64,000 nt of DNA from Antedon mediterranea (GCF_964355755.1 NC_092672.1:6944001-7008000), one strand, 5' to 3'. Numbered from the stretch's first letter, positions 48,018 through 62,700 are shown. The notes: generated by a model from the letters alone, not told the origin. A program made the numbers and translations.

Positions 48018-49195
48018 TCTACAAGCATTGGATTGACAGTGGCATTATCAGTATTAAAGACATTGTTAATAAGAACACTTTTTTAACATCAAACGAAATA
48101 CTGGTGAAACTACAATGTAAAACAAACTGGTTAAATGAGTATTTGTGCATTATTAAGGCAATACCAATTCAATGGAAACGTATTATTAAGGAGGTAGATA
48201 TTTTCAATTGTGATGATAATGATGAATTAGTTGGGACCAAGTATGAGATTAATACTACCAAACTAATATACTCATGGTTTGTGAAAGAATATTTCATTAT
48301 TCCAATGTCACAACTAAAATGGGAAGAGTACTTCAATGATAACAACATTGATTGGAAAACTTCTTGGTTACGGAAAGTATGTAAAATAAAAGATAAGAAA
48401 CTAGCACAATTCAATTATAAGATGTTACATAGAATACTGCCTACCAACAAACGGCTGTATCAGTGGAAAGTTAAGGAAACACAAACGTGTGACAAATGTG
48501 GAGAAATTGAAAATGAAAATCATTTGTTTTTTAGTTGTAGATTTATTCAGAAATATTGGAGGAAAATGCTTAGTATCTTTGTAAGTTTAAATCACAATAA
48601 TATATCATTTAAACAATTAATACTAGGAACGGGAGATAAGCTAATAGATTATATTTACACTTTTGCAGCATTTACTATTTATAGAATAAAAATGTTATCT
48701 GCACTAAATAAGCCAGTGGGTAAATCTTTATGGAATTCATTTAAAAGCAATATGTTATATAACATTGAATGTAAAACATATAACAATAAAGAAACAAGTA
48801 TAGAAAAATGGGTAGCTTTAAGAAATAAGATTATGATAATATAATTTCTAATTTGATACGATTAACCGATACGGGTTACTGGTGGTACTGAGCTATTATT
48901 GTTTTTTTTTATCATGTATATAAATATATTGTATAATCCGGGTTGTAATGAAAACAAACAAATGAAAATGTGTGAACTATTTTAAAACGGGATAGATGAT
49001 AATGATGATCCTGTCAAGTGTATAACAAAATATAAGAAAATTAATGAAAAAAGGAGTAATACAGAATTCATATATGTAAAAATGTTACTTATGAACTGTA
49101 ACGACATTTTCAAGTTAAATAATACGATTTTATGTAATATGAGATAATATGAATGTGAATAAAAGTGGTGTTTGCGCCACAAAAGAGAAAAAAAA
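48018..49195 (+). mobile_element. 5'-truncated LINE, L1/Tx1-like 3' end
   Basis: Flanked by a perfect 14-bp target duplication AACTTGTATTACAT (48004-48017 and 49196-49209) and ending in an A-rich tail, the classic LINE insertion form. A frame stays open from the truncation point to 48844 (about 275 codons). It encodes the C-terminal part of a reverse-transcriptase polyprotein with KMLHRILPTNKRLYQWKVK and the Cys/His motif CDKCGEIENENHLFFSC. No reverse transcriptase core remains, so it cannot move by itself. Absent from copy A. Confidence 0.85.
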
Positions 49196-49209
49196 AACTT
49201 GTATTACAT

Positions 49210-49600
49210 GACTACTGCTGTATAGGCTTATATAAGCATTACAATCATTAAATATTGATATATAAATAGTATATGGACACAAACGTCAACATCTTTCGTA
49301 CTAATTGTAATTCCTCAAATAAATTTTTTTTCTGGTAAAGCCATAAAATATTCTTAAAATAGATGTTTGTTCTATACTTAAATAAACCAATTGATATCAG
49401 GAGAATACATGATTGTTTGTTGCTTAACATTCATGAGCACGCGTGATATGTTGCAAAAGGTACTTAATGTTGATGTCTGCAGGAAAATTAAACACTTTAT
49501 AAGTCCTGTAATGTTTATTTAGGTCGTGTCCACAACTCGAAATATCAGAAAAACCTGAAGTTATTTGAGAGTTGGTTTGAAATATACAATATTGGTTCAC
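49210..49600 (+). pseudogene. Copy B of the RAD51D pseudogene 3' part
   Basis: Matches 20329-20720 (CAACATCTTTCGTACTA, AATTCATGAGCACGCGTGATA, GATGTCTGCAGG) including the decayed exon-9-like piece near 49520. The exon-6-like part present in copy A is deleted here. Confidence 0.6.
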
Positions 49601-51732
49601 ATTTGTAATTAGTTATTCATAAGACGAATGATTAATGTATACTAGTTGAGTGATAATTTGCCATTTAAAATTGTCTTTTAAAATGTTTAAGGGACAAGCC
49701 GGCGACAATCATCTCACCACCGTCTTAATTACATCGTATCTAAAGAAAACATTTACATAGATTATCTCTTAAATTTAACAACACTACGTTCATGTACTAG
49801 AAAAACGGATTATGTCACTGTGATGATTAAATTTAAAACTCAAATAACTCTTCATTAAGAATCCTAGCAAATTCACACGAGATTACAACATATACCTTTA
49901 TCGTCAATGTCTTGATTTTGTATTTAATCTTGTATTGTTCAATGGCCACTGACTTGTACTGTAACAAATTGTTCATGGCACTGAACACGTTAACTTGCTT
50001 TGTTTATGTGTACTTTTTAGTCGCATGGACGCGACTCTATAGTTCACTATGTCGGTCTGTCGGTCCGGTATCACTATGCGTTTTAGCACGCGACTTATGG
50101 CTGTTGGCCTTGTTTTGTATGGATTGTGTACCTACAGGAGGGACGACAGTTATGGACTTGTTTGAGTCTCTATATCGTCCCTCTATGATACTTTTTGGTT
50201 GTTGATTTATTTCATTAGTCTATATGTATGTACATAATATGTTAATGTTTGATGTTGGTCGAAAAAAATGTTGAATTGAATTTAAAATGCTATCATAACA
50301 TTTAATAGTATTGTAACAACTTTCAATGAAAACAGAATACTGTATCTTAAGTGAATGATAGTGCATCTGAATTGCAGGGACAGTATAGTATTAATAGAAG
50401 TAACAGTGTAGGCCTATATGTATGGGTAGTGTATCGGAAGAAATTCCTGTGTGTAAACGACATGTATTATAGTCCTGCCGTACGTAATTTAAAATCGCCA
50501 GTTTTTTTTACGCTGAAAAATTACTGCGTATTCGAGAACCATCCGTGGGCACGACCTAGACGGTACGCGAGCGTACCATCTATTCTAGTCTATGGTAAAT
50601 TGGAGTGCATCTTATAGACCGTGACCCTTATATGAGTAACCTTCCATGAGGAGTATAAACAGTGCATCTTAAATTTAGTTTCGTAGTAGGCCTACTTAGT
50701 TTCAATTGACTATTAATTACGATTAAAAATCAATATGTACACCTACTGAGGGAGCACTATATAATCATGAATTTAATTAGTATAGTAAATTGAAAGCAAT
50801 AAAATCAGACGCGAGAGTGTTGATAAATACATCAGATATTATGTGTGGAACTGGAAAGACGGTAATGACAAAGTATACGTGTATCATCATATCTTAATTG
50901 GGTACGTATAGCCTACAATTCATTTTTATTAATTAATAATAAATAAGTAAGTAGGCCTAATAATATAACGATGAACCCAGTTCTGTCACTGGAAGCCTAC
51001 TTAATTTATGCTTGCTATGACAGAAAAGCATAGACTTTTTTGGTGTTGTAATGACATTATATCCACAGCAACATTTACACATTTATCAGCAAGACGTTGC
51101 AACCCTAAGCAGGAGTGAGCTCGGAAAAGGTAAATCATTTTGCTTACAACATACATACTTACAATCACATATTGCGTTTGTTTAATAAACGCAAGATTTA
51201 ATTTATATGACATCCAATTCAAATCAGTGTTTAGTTACAGGTACTGTACGATAATGTTTCCAATTACTATTCCTATTATTAATTTAGTTTGAATTATGTT
51301 AATTTAAATTTGTATTCAGATTTACAAATGTTGGCATGGTCTAAAGCTCTGTCTACACTATCAAAATTGATGTGACAAAAAATGTGATGTGCCTATATAT
51401 GGACATGATGATGTCACATCACTACCATATTTGGGCATACTGTATCACTGCCATATTTAGGCGTATCACACTTTTTTGGCAAACTAGTTTGATAGTGTAG
51501 ACAGAGCTTTACTTTTCGGTTATGAATGGTCTAATTTTGGTCTTACAGCGTCTTGACCTCTGTAGAGTAAAACGAGGAGACCATCTGTACCTGTAGGCCT
51601 ACTTATATTTTACTATATATAATGCCTTTTACACACAACACAAATAAGTAAAGATTTCCCAGTTTATTCAAAGTATACTAATACCTAATATATATATTTA
51701 ACCGTATTTCATTTTCTATATTTTCAGAACTT
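49601..51732. other. Upstream region of receptor gene B
   Basis: No coding exon recognised. It holds a segment absent from copy A (about 49866-50620) with the inverted ACCGAC dispersed repeat at 50018-50087, the conserved block 50960-51260, and a TA-flanked MITE at 51344-51509 (166 bp; inverted ends AAGCTCTGTCTACACTATCA). Confidence 0.45.
51344..51509. mobile_element. TA-flanked MITE, copy B
   Basis: Same insertion as 23851-23983, enlarged by a repeated internal stretch (ATGTGATGTGCCTATAT and relatives). Confidence 0.7.
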
Positions 51733-53704
51733 ATGAATATCGTACAAATGACGATTTGGTTTTTTGGACCATTGTTGCTGGTCATACTGTCAGATTTTCC
51801 ATATTCAAGTTAGTGTGTCTCTTTTAATTATTTATGATGATGTTCACTATGGTTTCTGAATTTTCTGTATATATTACCCTAACTTATTTTTAATGTAGTC
51901 TTTAACCCATATGCTTATATACACTACTGTAGTCAAACGAAATACAGTATTGTAGTTGGCTGTTCTAAGAAAAAAAGATAGTAAAAGTACTGCAATACTG
52001 TACCTCTTGATCCATAAGACTATATAACATGATTTTTTCTAGCACTAGCCTACCTGACTTTGGAAGATGGTACAATAGGCAGAGAAGGCCGAATAGAAAT
52101 TGATGAATATGGGGACTACTCTGGTACTGTCTGTTCTATCGGATGGACTGAACACGACGCTAATCTGTTATGCAAGTTACTTGGTTACGAAGGTGCAGAC
52201 GAACATTTAGTGTACAGATTTGGAGAGGGAACTGGAAATATTTGGTCAGAAATTACTGGGTGCATTGACCGTGATTACGGTACCGAATGTAGTCCTATCA
52301 ACTCAACGGCGGATCCAGAATGTACACATTCAAAGGATGTTGGAGTTGTCTGCTCAAAACGTAAGTTGTAAACTTATATTATATTGATGACCCTAATTGT
52401 TATAGTTTTTATGAACCAAAAACAACATTTTCTTCCCATAAACGTAATTTACAATATTGAACGAATAAGGTATCAGAATGGAGCATATAACAACTTATCT
52501 AGATACATAGTTAACTTTCCTTCTTTGTAATTTAGTGGATATTCGATTAGTTGGTGAAAATTCTAACGAAGGTCGTGTTGAGTTTAAATATCATAGTCGA
52601 TGGTCAGCAACTTGGGATCTACGACTTCCCGAAGCTGATGTAATCTGCCGTTCACTGAACTTTCCTTCTGCTGAGTTTTCGGAATGTGGGATCTTTGGAA
52701 CTGTATACGGCATGTCTTCTTATGGAATTATGTGTTTGGGTAATGAACAAGAAATAAGTGATTGTCGGATTTTCTATAATAGTTGGTATTCCTATTTATA
52801 TCGAGACCATCAATATGGGATTAGGTGTCTAAAAGGTACTGATTTGTAGAATTATAATGAGTACTATATGAAAAAATTTTTTTTTCAAGTTTTGTAAACA
52901 TTCTAACTTTAATTTGAATTAAATCAATTTGAACTTTTACAGATGGAGTAAAACTAACCGGAGGACAAGTTGAGTCAGAAGGACTACTTGAGGTTTATAC
53001 AGCCTCTGAATGGCACACTGTCTGCTTCGAAGAATTTGACCTTGAAGCTGGAATAGTTGTCTGTAGACAACTTAACTTTGACAACGTTTTAGATATAATT
53101 TCTGTCAATTACTCCAGCAATCTAAACGTAACGAGTAACATTTCTTGCTCGGGAACAGAGAATAGATTCGAAGATTGCTCATTCGAAACTGGACCAATTC
53201 AGATGTGTAGAAGTAAAGTGTATTTGTCATGCGGAACAAGTAGGCAATGCAATTCTAGACTGAACTATTTACGTTTTAGTTTTTAGAAATATACATTGTA
53301 TACAAGTATACATTGGTATTTTGTACAGTACTTTCCTTAACAGTTGTTACAATTACTTTATAACTCCGCAGGTGGATTAAGGTTGGTTGATGGCTATTCC
53401 ATGACTTCGGGATATGCTCAGTTATATAATAATGGTACATGGACATACGTGTGCAAATTGGAAGATGAAATGCATCCTTTTACGCATATCTGCCTACAGC
53501 AGCAAACAACCGGTGTACACCTAGCCAGGCATAAATACAACTTCCGTATTAATTATGACGACCCATGCTTAACGTGTAGCCCACTATGGTGCTACAGTTC
53601 AAATGAAAGTCAGTCAACTGCACTTGAGATCAGTTCCGACTATCAGTATTATTATTTAGACAATGTTGACTATGATGAATATATGTTTACCGAATGTGAC
53701 ACAG
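51733..53704 (+). CDS. Receptor B: signal peptide and SRCR exons 1-4
   Basis: The signal peptide starts [19 protein letters not shown]. Exon 52043-52360 begins [20 protein letters not shown]. 52536-52835 has one extra Asn relative to A. 52943-53239 is almost identical to A. 53372-53704 is the divergent SRCR-like module, with many substitutions and one extra residue overall. Confidence 0.85.
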
Positions 53705-56700
53705 GTGAGATTATAGCTAGTTTGTGTATACACACACACACATTCTACATTTATTTAGTCATCAATTACAGTACATCATAATTACAGTACAACTGAAAAC
53801 AGAGATCCTGCATATCTGAACAATTACTGAAGAAGACTATACACTATTTAGTATTTCTCTCATGTTGCCTTTAAAGCACATTTTACAGTGCATACAGTAA
53901 CGATTTATTACAAGAAAAAACAATGCAAGGTATCCAATCCAAAACAGCTAGTACGTACGTGAATGGCGGTTATGATATCAATGGATTAGATGTCTCATAG
54001 CCACCCTTACCTCTCCCTTACCTCGTTCGTTTCACTGGAAAGCGTCCCAAAGTAGGCGTTCTACTGTTTCTTTATCTATATATAAATTTACGTAAGGGCA
54101 AAATTCGGTAAATCGCGCGTTTTTTCTAGAATGTTTACTCGATGGTATATAAAGTTGGTTAGAATCTCGGTACTGATTTTAACCACGTGATGTAACCCTG
54201 TTTACTAATTAAATTGAGTTAGATAATTAGTTATTGACAATTAAAACGAATTTAGGTTCAACGATTTGCCCCAAATAGGGTTGTTTTTCGATCGTGGTAT
54301 ACACTGTCTAATGGATGTCCGTCTTGAAAAATACCCACAGACAATAATACGAGGATGCTTCGCATTTTCCTATCTCCTCCTACGATAATTGTTTTTAATG
54401 GCTGAAAACCGGTTGAACAGCTCGAGTACAGCATCATAATGTTGAAGACAGGCCGATTTTCTTTAAAAAATACTATTTTGATAGATTTAATATACGTTTA
54501 TACAAATGTATTGATTTGCGATGAATGGAACATTCCAATCTCTGTTCCACAAGTGTCTATTCCCTCAGGCGTCGTAAAGGCAAGTACTGTATACTCATAA
54601 CAGAAATTCGATCCATTTTTTTTTCAATCTGTGCTGCAGAGGTTGGATATAATTTTTTTTTAACGGATAATGAGCTAGCGTTTTCAGTCGCCGTATATTA
54701 TGTACAAATCTTTATTATTGCATTTAAACCACCCACATCATCACCCTTCCCTCACTGGTATGGCGCGCCAAGCTGTCATTTATTCAAGCAATAGAGATAT
54801 CTTAGTTTTTAATAGAGATATCTTAGTTTTAAATAGAGATATCTTAGTTAAAAAACTAGCAAAGAAGTGAAAAGGGACACGGATCGACATCATAAACTTT
54901 GTTATATTATTACTGATTGAGAGGGCTACACTACTATAAGAAAACGAAATGTGCATGTCGTAGGGCCCCTCGGGATCGGAAGAGCAGTTTTTATATTATT
55001 TCTGAGAGAGCTACCCTACTGAAAGAAAACGAAATAAATAATTAATAAATATGTGGTGCGCTCTCTCCGAAATAGTATTTTTTCCCTTTCCGATTAATAG
55101 TATATTGTATAAAAGGACGACAGTCGGTTTCATTGCAATGAGTATCGACGTGTTCACGTTTAAATTTATTTTTTGTTTTACAAACATGGAGATAACAATT
55201 CTTCATCTACATCTTCTACTCCTCCTCACTGACTGTACCTGGAATAACAGTACGTATTTTATAAACAATTTTCTAGGCATTGACCGCGAACCAGATAAAT
55301 AAGAGTGAAATTTCTAGAAAAACTAGAGGTATTTCAATTTTGTTTTATCATTCAAAATGATCGGCATTATCCACCAAGCTATTTCACGAAAACTTATTCA
55401 AAATTGTACATAGAAACTTCTATCATCCATAATTAAATAGTGATCAAATACAATGGTTTTTATCTTTATGGAAAGTGTTTATGTGCTCATTATAAACCTC
55501 ATCATTTTTTCTGAAACATTCTGTTTCTGCCTCTGTTCCATTTTATTTCATTATAGCCTCTATATTACAACTGGGACTGCGATGTTAACAATATAGGAAC
55601 TTGATCTTACCTCAGTCACAGCTGGAAAATCGTATTACCCATAAAACACTGAACCGGAAACAAAACTAAGATATCTCTATTAATAGAGATATCTCTATTA
55701 ATAGAGATATCTTAGTTTTAAATAGAGATATCTTAGTTTTAAATAGAGATATATAGAGATATCTCTATTTAAAACTAAGATATCTCTTTTAAAAACTAAG
55801 ATATCTTAGTTTTTAATACAGATATCTTAGTTTTAAATAGAGATATCTCTATTAATAGAGATATCTCTATTAATAGATATATCTCTATTAATAGAGATAT
55901 CTCTATTAAAAGCTAAGATATCTCTATTAAAAACTAAGATATCTCTATTTAAAACTAAGATATCTTAGTTTTTAATAGAGATATCTCTATTAATAAAGAT
56001 ATCTCTATTAATAGAGATATCTCTATTAAAAACTAAGATATCTTAGTTTTAAATAGAGATATCTTAGTTTTAATAGAGATATCTTAGTTTTTAATAGAGA
56101 TATCTCTATTAATAGAGATATCTTAGTTTTAAACTAAGATATCTTAGTTTTAAACTAAGATATCTTTATTTCCGAATAAATGACAGCTTGGCGCGCCATA
56201 CACTGGCATGAGTAGCGTTGTAAAGCCAGTAGAGGATAGGCCTACGGTGCATCAAATCCCCTAAACGCAGAACAACTTTGGTGGGTAGGGTAGGAACCAA
56301 CTTAAGTATGAATTGGCTCTAAGAAACAACTGAAAACCATTAGGCCTACTAATAAAGTTGAGTTAGATAATTTAATTTTTATTGACGATTAAATCGATTT
56401 TATGATTTTCCCCGAATAGAGGTGGTTTTCACAAATTGTTTTACATTATATAAACATACACGTCGTAGTGATGTATCGTTACATGTACTGTACTATTTCA
56501 ATCAACTAGGACGGTGATAGTTTCAACAAAGTATTGCATAGCAATGTTTTACTGTGTTTAGTGACATATTATTTGTAAAACATGAACGAAAATGCACGTA
56601 CAGTAGGCCTACCTGTATAATAATTATGACCGCAGAAAGTTGATACCTGAAGTAAATAATGTTTTTAGTGATGAGTTGTGTCATTTTGTGTTATATTGTA

Positions 56701-59700
56701 TACACGGTATACACTGTAAATATTTAAAAATGTATTAAATTAATTGAGAGATTGATTTTTTAATGTTTTACTTAGAGAGAGTACGAATGCAGAACAGAAG
56801 CCATCATGGTCTGGTCGAAGTCTTCAGAAATGGTAATTGGAATTATGTTTGTAATGAACATTGGAACGAGAAAGCCGCCGAAATTGCTTGCAGAGAATTA
56901 CATTTTCTTGGCGTTAAGTCATGGGAGAGTGTTAATAGAACCAGCCTAGTAGTAATTGGTGCTGAGGTGATTCGTTGTCTTGGCACTGAACCAAGTCTGC
57001 TGGAGTGCGAATTTGAAAATGTGATTTGTACAAATGATATTGTACAACTAACATGTTCTGACGGTAATTGATTATAATATATATTCTTTATAAATATACA
57101 CATTGAGGCAAGGGCGCCGTTTATCGTACCTGAAAGAGCTAACAATATCGGCATGGGTTTGAGGCCTAGGAGGCCGACTCGCTCCTTGTTCTGGTGCTGG
57201 AACAACAACGCTAGTCTAGGTTCTGGGACGGCGATTCCATTTGTAACGAACATGTTTTCACACATAGCGTTTCATACATATTTCCTAAAACCTCTCTTGA
57301 CATTTTCAGACTCTCCTTCAGCTACAAGGCCCCTCATTTCTACAATGATCTTCCTCTATCTATCCGCAATTCTTTATCCTTTTCCTCTGTCAAAACTAGA
57401 ATTATGACTTTTCTCAAAACTATGTAATCCTTTTCCAAAATCTAAATTGTAAAATAGTAGATCTAAATAAATATTTATTATATATATTAAATATTTTTGC
57501 TTAATTTAACATTTAAGTTTTTTTCTATATTTCTAATTTTCTTATTCAGATTTTTAGTCTTATGTAATTAAGTATATTTTTTGGTTTTTGTTTTTCTTTT
57601 AATTTTCTGTTTTTGTTGTATTTTATGTATTGTATCTGTTCTGAGGGTCCCAAATGATCAGCAAATGCTGGATGGATCACCCTCATGAAATATGGTTAAA
57701 ATAAATAAATAAATACATATAATACTTGAGCTGAGACAAAAATTATGCGAAACGCCAACTAAAATAAAACATACAAAAAACAATACCTTGGGCAAGTCTA
57801 GCACAACGCAAGTGAGTTGACAAATCACAAGTGACGGTCCTATTTCTTGCACGACGTAAGCGTCCTTACGCTGCCTCGAATTGGGAACCAATTTATCGTA
57901 TAACAAACAGTTATGCGACGCTGGTACTTCTTGCTAACTCCTCAGTAAAAATAGTAATAAATAATAAAAGAGTTTAATTGACCAGGGAAGAGTTAGTTTA
58001 CTAATTCTTTTTCTGAAATAATTCGTATAGCGAAGAGTACGAATCGAAGAATTATGTAGACGTCGTTACCGTATCCGGATATTCACCCCCTGGACATTTA
58101 CCACCCGGAAAACTACCCCCCGGACAACCATCACCTGGACCACTACCCCCTTAGGACAACTACCCCTTTAGGACAACTACCCCCCGGACAAATACCCCCG
58201 GACAACTACCCCCTTAGGACAACAACCCCCTTAGGACAACTACCCCCCGGACAACTACCCCCCGGACAATTACCCCCTAGGAACAATTACCCCCCGGACA
58301 ATTACCCCCCGGACAACTACCTCTGACACAATACACCCCGTAGGACAACTACTTCCTGGACAATACTCCGAGGGCAAATAATCTTTTAGGACAACTACCT
58401 CCGTAGGACAACTAACCCCTGGACAACTACCCCCGGACAATTACCCCCTAGGAACAATTACCCCCTGACAATTACCCCCCCCCCCGGGTAATTACCCCGT
58501 GGACAACTACCTCTGACACAATACTCCCCGTAGGACAACTACCTCCTGGACCTGGACAATACTCCGAGGGCAAATAATCTTTTAGGACAACTACCTCCGT
58601 AGGACAACTAACCCCTGAACAACTACCACCCAGAAAACTATCCCTTTAGAACAACTACCCCCCGGACGGACAACTACTACCCAGACCATTCAACAACCTG
58701 ACTCTGCAACAGTGTATAATAGGAATTAATAACTATATTTTAATTCGTTACTTTGACGAATTACTATTCATTATTGTAAACAAAAGTAAAAGATTGAACA
58801 TAAATATAGCCTGGTTTAAACTGAAGATTGTCACACATGATCATAAGATAGTCGAACGTATTATATAGTACTCCCTGTATTTACTGTAAAGACTGGGTTC
58901 GCTAATAATAATAATAATTTTTGCGTCAGGACAATGCTTCGATAACCACTGGTCTTAAAAGAATTCATTTTTGTCTCAAATTTGTCATATATGTATTTTT
59001 GTACACTTGAAGAATAATATCACTTTTGATATTTGACCTCAATGTTCACTCACCGAATAAACGGCGATCTTTAAATAAATTCCCCTCAAATAAACGGTGA
59101 TCATGTCACTCCCATGAAACATCATATGGAATTAATAATCGGCGTCTATTTCCATTAGATTATACCTCCTCCCATTGAATAAACAATTTTCTTCCAATAA
59201 ATGTCCACCTAAAAACCACCTAAACAATAAACAGCCCAGGCCGTTTTGTCAATAAATACGGTACTTTAAATCTAGCACATCTAGGGTCTAGCGTGCTGTT
59301 AAACAGAATAATCGGTTAAAAACGGGTGTTTCGAAACTAGAGACCCGAGACCAGAGACCAGAGACCCGAGACCCAATACGAAAAGGGAGACCTAAATATA
59401 CAAAAAGGGAGACCCACGTACGAAAAGGGAGACCCCACTATACGAAAAGGGAGACCCTAATATACGAAAAGGGAGACCTAAATATACGAAAAGGGAGACC
59501 CAAATATACGAAAAGGGAGACCCCACTATACGAAAAGAGAGACCACACTATCGAAAAGGAAGACCCCACTATACAAGAAGAGAGACCACACTATACGAAA
59601 AGGGAGACCCTAATATACGAAAAGGGAGACCCAAATATAGGTCTCCCTTTTCGTATTGGGTCTCGTGTCAGGTCTCGGGTCTCTAGTTTCGAAACACCCG

Positions 59701-62700
59701 TTAAAAACAGATGATTTCATTTTTACAGAAACCGGTCCTATATATTTGTCTACTTTTGGATTGGGGGTAGGGGGGTAGTTGACCGGAGGGTAGTTGACCG
59801 GGGGGTAGTTGACCGGGGGGCAGTTGGCCGGAGGGTAGTTATCCTAAGGGGGTAGTTGTCCTAAGGGGGTAGTTGTCCGGGGGGTAGTTGTCCCGGGGGT
59901 TGTTATCCTAAGGGGGTAGTTGTCCTAAGGGGGTAGTTGTCCGGGGGGTAGTTGTCCGTGGGGTAGTTGTCCTAAGGGGGTAGTTGTCCGGTTGGTAAAC
60001 ATCCGGGGGGTAACTGTCTAGGGGGTAGGTGTCCTAGAACCGTTGTTACATCATTATTGTGGTCCGATATTATAAGAACTTGTTCTTTTTTTATTTTAAA
60101 CAGTTGGTATTCGTTTCAAAGGATCTGTGGTAGAATACGCTGGTCGTGTAGAGATATATGAGAGTCATACTTGGTGGACGGTTTGTGATGATTATTGGAG
60201 CATTAATGAAGCAAATGCTGCATGTAGAATGGCAGGTTACTCTGAAGCCATCAAAGCGTATGGTTATTCAGCGTTTGGTGAAGGGACTGATCCAATCATA
60301 GCTAATGACTTTCACTGTAGTGGAGAAGAAGACTGTTTATGGGACTGTCATTCTACTGAACACCGTGATGGATATTGTATACATTATGAAGACGCCAGTT
60401 TAATTTGTTCAACAAGTAAGATGGGGAGATTCAATTTTCTTTTTAAATCCCTATTAAATTTGAGTTTTTATTGTTTATTAATTCTTTTTAACAGAACTTG
60501 TTCGACTTTCCGATGGCAGCCACCCATCTGCAGGTCGTGTTGAAGTATTTATTAGTGGGCAGTGGGGTACAGTTTGCGATGATAATTGGGACATGAACGA
60601 TGCAAGGGTCGTCTGCCGGCAACTGGGTTTTACAAATGCTATTGCATTTTACGGAAGTGCTAGGTACAGTCCTGGTATTGGGTCAATTCACCTTGATGAA
60701 GTGCAGTGTTTGGGGAACGAAACGGACCTATTACTTTGTAAAAGTTCACGAACTCATGACTGTGAGCACTCTGAGGATGCCTCCGTATCTTGTGCTGTTG
60801 GTATGAAAAAAAAACTAATTTATTTGCTTAATAGTCGAATAATTACACAAAAATGGCGTTTAATTATCCAAATTATTTCAAATTAACATTGTTTAAAGAT
60901 GTATTGTCCCCTAAACATGAAAAATGAAGATTATTAAATCAAACTTTAAATATGCCATCTTGTAGTTTTAACAAAGTTAATTACTTCCGTAGAAAAAAAT
61001 TCACTTATAAAATGACAAAATAAATTGTTAAATTCAATCAAAAACCCATTGGCTGGCAGCCAATTTAACTATTTTTCCTTTAAGGTACAGTTTTTTCATG
61101 TAATTTTTTTTTTCAATCCAATTTTTGGTGGATAACTATTATGTGGCATTAAAATGGCATGTTTCAACAAAAAAAATGTAAAAAATTATTTTTCAGGTGG
61201 GGGACAATACATCTTTAAGTGCCACAGCCAATCTAATTATTTGTACTTCGAACCCTTTTCCTGAAATTCATACTTATTAATTTAGTAGTTTAGTAGACTG
61301 TATTCTAGATCTTTATTGCTTTTCTTTTTGAAGATGTAGGTATGAATACGTTGTTTCCGGCTGAAGGTAAGTTGATATTTCATTGTTTAAAGACAGTTTT
61401 TTTTATAATATCATCTCTATGGTAAAAACTGGTCTAGTCAACATGCATTACCATATTCTCTTCTCGCTGCAAGTTTGTTTATAAAGATAGTTTTACTTTA
61501 TCAATAATGACATTTTGTTTGTTATCATAAGGTTAAAAATATTCTCCCAATTCAATGAATAACAAAATATTCATTATCTGTTTCGTATCTGTTTTATATA
61601 TAATTAATCTAAGCGAGCAGAGAGAGAGAGAGAGAGAAAAATAGCACGTGATGCAAAATTAACCAATCAGATACAAAGATGTTTTATATAGATGTATGAC
61701 CTTAATTATAATTTTACACGTAAAGTTGTTCCTCATGGACTTTTTTTGCAGGTGGTTGTCATGAGAATTGGTTTCCGAGTGACGAGTCCTGCATAACTGT
61801 CATTCAATCTACTACTTATACTAATAACATTTCGAACATTTCCTGTCCTCACGGATCGACATTTCTTTCAGTGCCTATGTCATCAATTCAAACAATAATG
61901 AAATATTTAGGTATACTGTATGATTATGAAGAAAACACTATTAATGTATTACTTTGGGAAAAGGTCTATCCGGAATGTGAATTTCTAATATGGTCGCCTA
62001 AATCTAATAGTTTGAAAAAAGAAGAAATTGCCTGTGCCGAATTAAATATCAGTGCTTACATATGCCAACAAGATATGCCCACAGGTAATTATAACAAGTA
62101 TGGTAATTATTTATTTTATTTTATATTGTGTAATTCATAGTACACATAAACACTATAATGGCGTGGTAATTTAAAAGCACCAGTATAGCGCAGTCGGCTA
62201 AATTGGTGGTAATCACTGCGGCAAATGTTAGTTTGCAACAGAAATTTATTTTTTTGTATATATTTATATACTTTATTTGAATTTAGATAATCATACCACC
62301 TGTCCTGACAACCAGTTTACTTGTACATCTGGAACTTGTATTCTAAGTTCATTACAATGTGATGGAAATTTTGATTGTCCAGATAAAAGTGATGAAGCAC
62401 CACATTGTATCCAAGGTAAACCAAATCATGTCATTTTCTTTTTTTTAGTTGTAAATCTTCATTTACTGTAAATCGTCATTTACTGTAAATCGTATAGCCG
62501 CGATAGAGTATACGGTTTGAAAATACATTTTTTAACTTAAAAAATATAATATTGTATTTCATTAATATGTAACAATGTAAAGGAATAACGTACACGATGA
62601 CGTCATAAAGAATCGTTAGCATAAAAGTAACACTGGTCTAATACTTTATCAAACTAGCATAAGCCAAATAATAAATATATATAAAAATAATATCAACCTC

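Larger units (their letters stand above)
54761..56198. mobile_element. 1.4-kb TA-flanked inverted-repeat element
   Basis: Perfect 25-bp terminal inverted repeats starting TGGCGCGCCAAGCTGTCATT, flanked by TA on each side, as expected for Tc1/mariner-like transposition. No transposase. Both ends carry palindromic AGAGATATCTTAGTTTTAA units, greatly expanded on the right. The centre holds a TATA box and a possible signal-peptide exon. Absent from the matching intron of copy A (26205-27000). Confidence 0.85.

Noticed and set aside
54525-54794. 89-codon frame in the receptor B intron
   Set aside because: Low-complexity composition, runs into the transposon end and has no counterpart in copy A.
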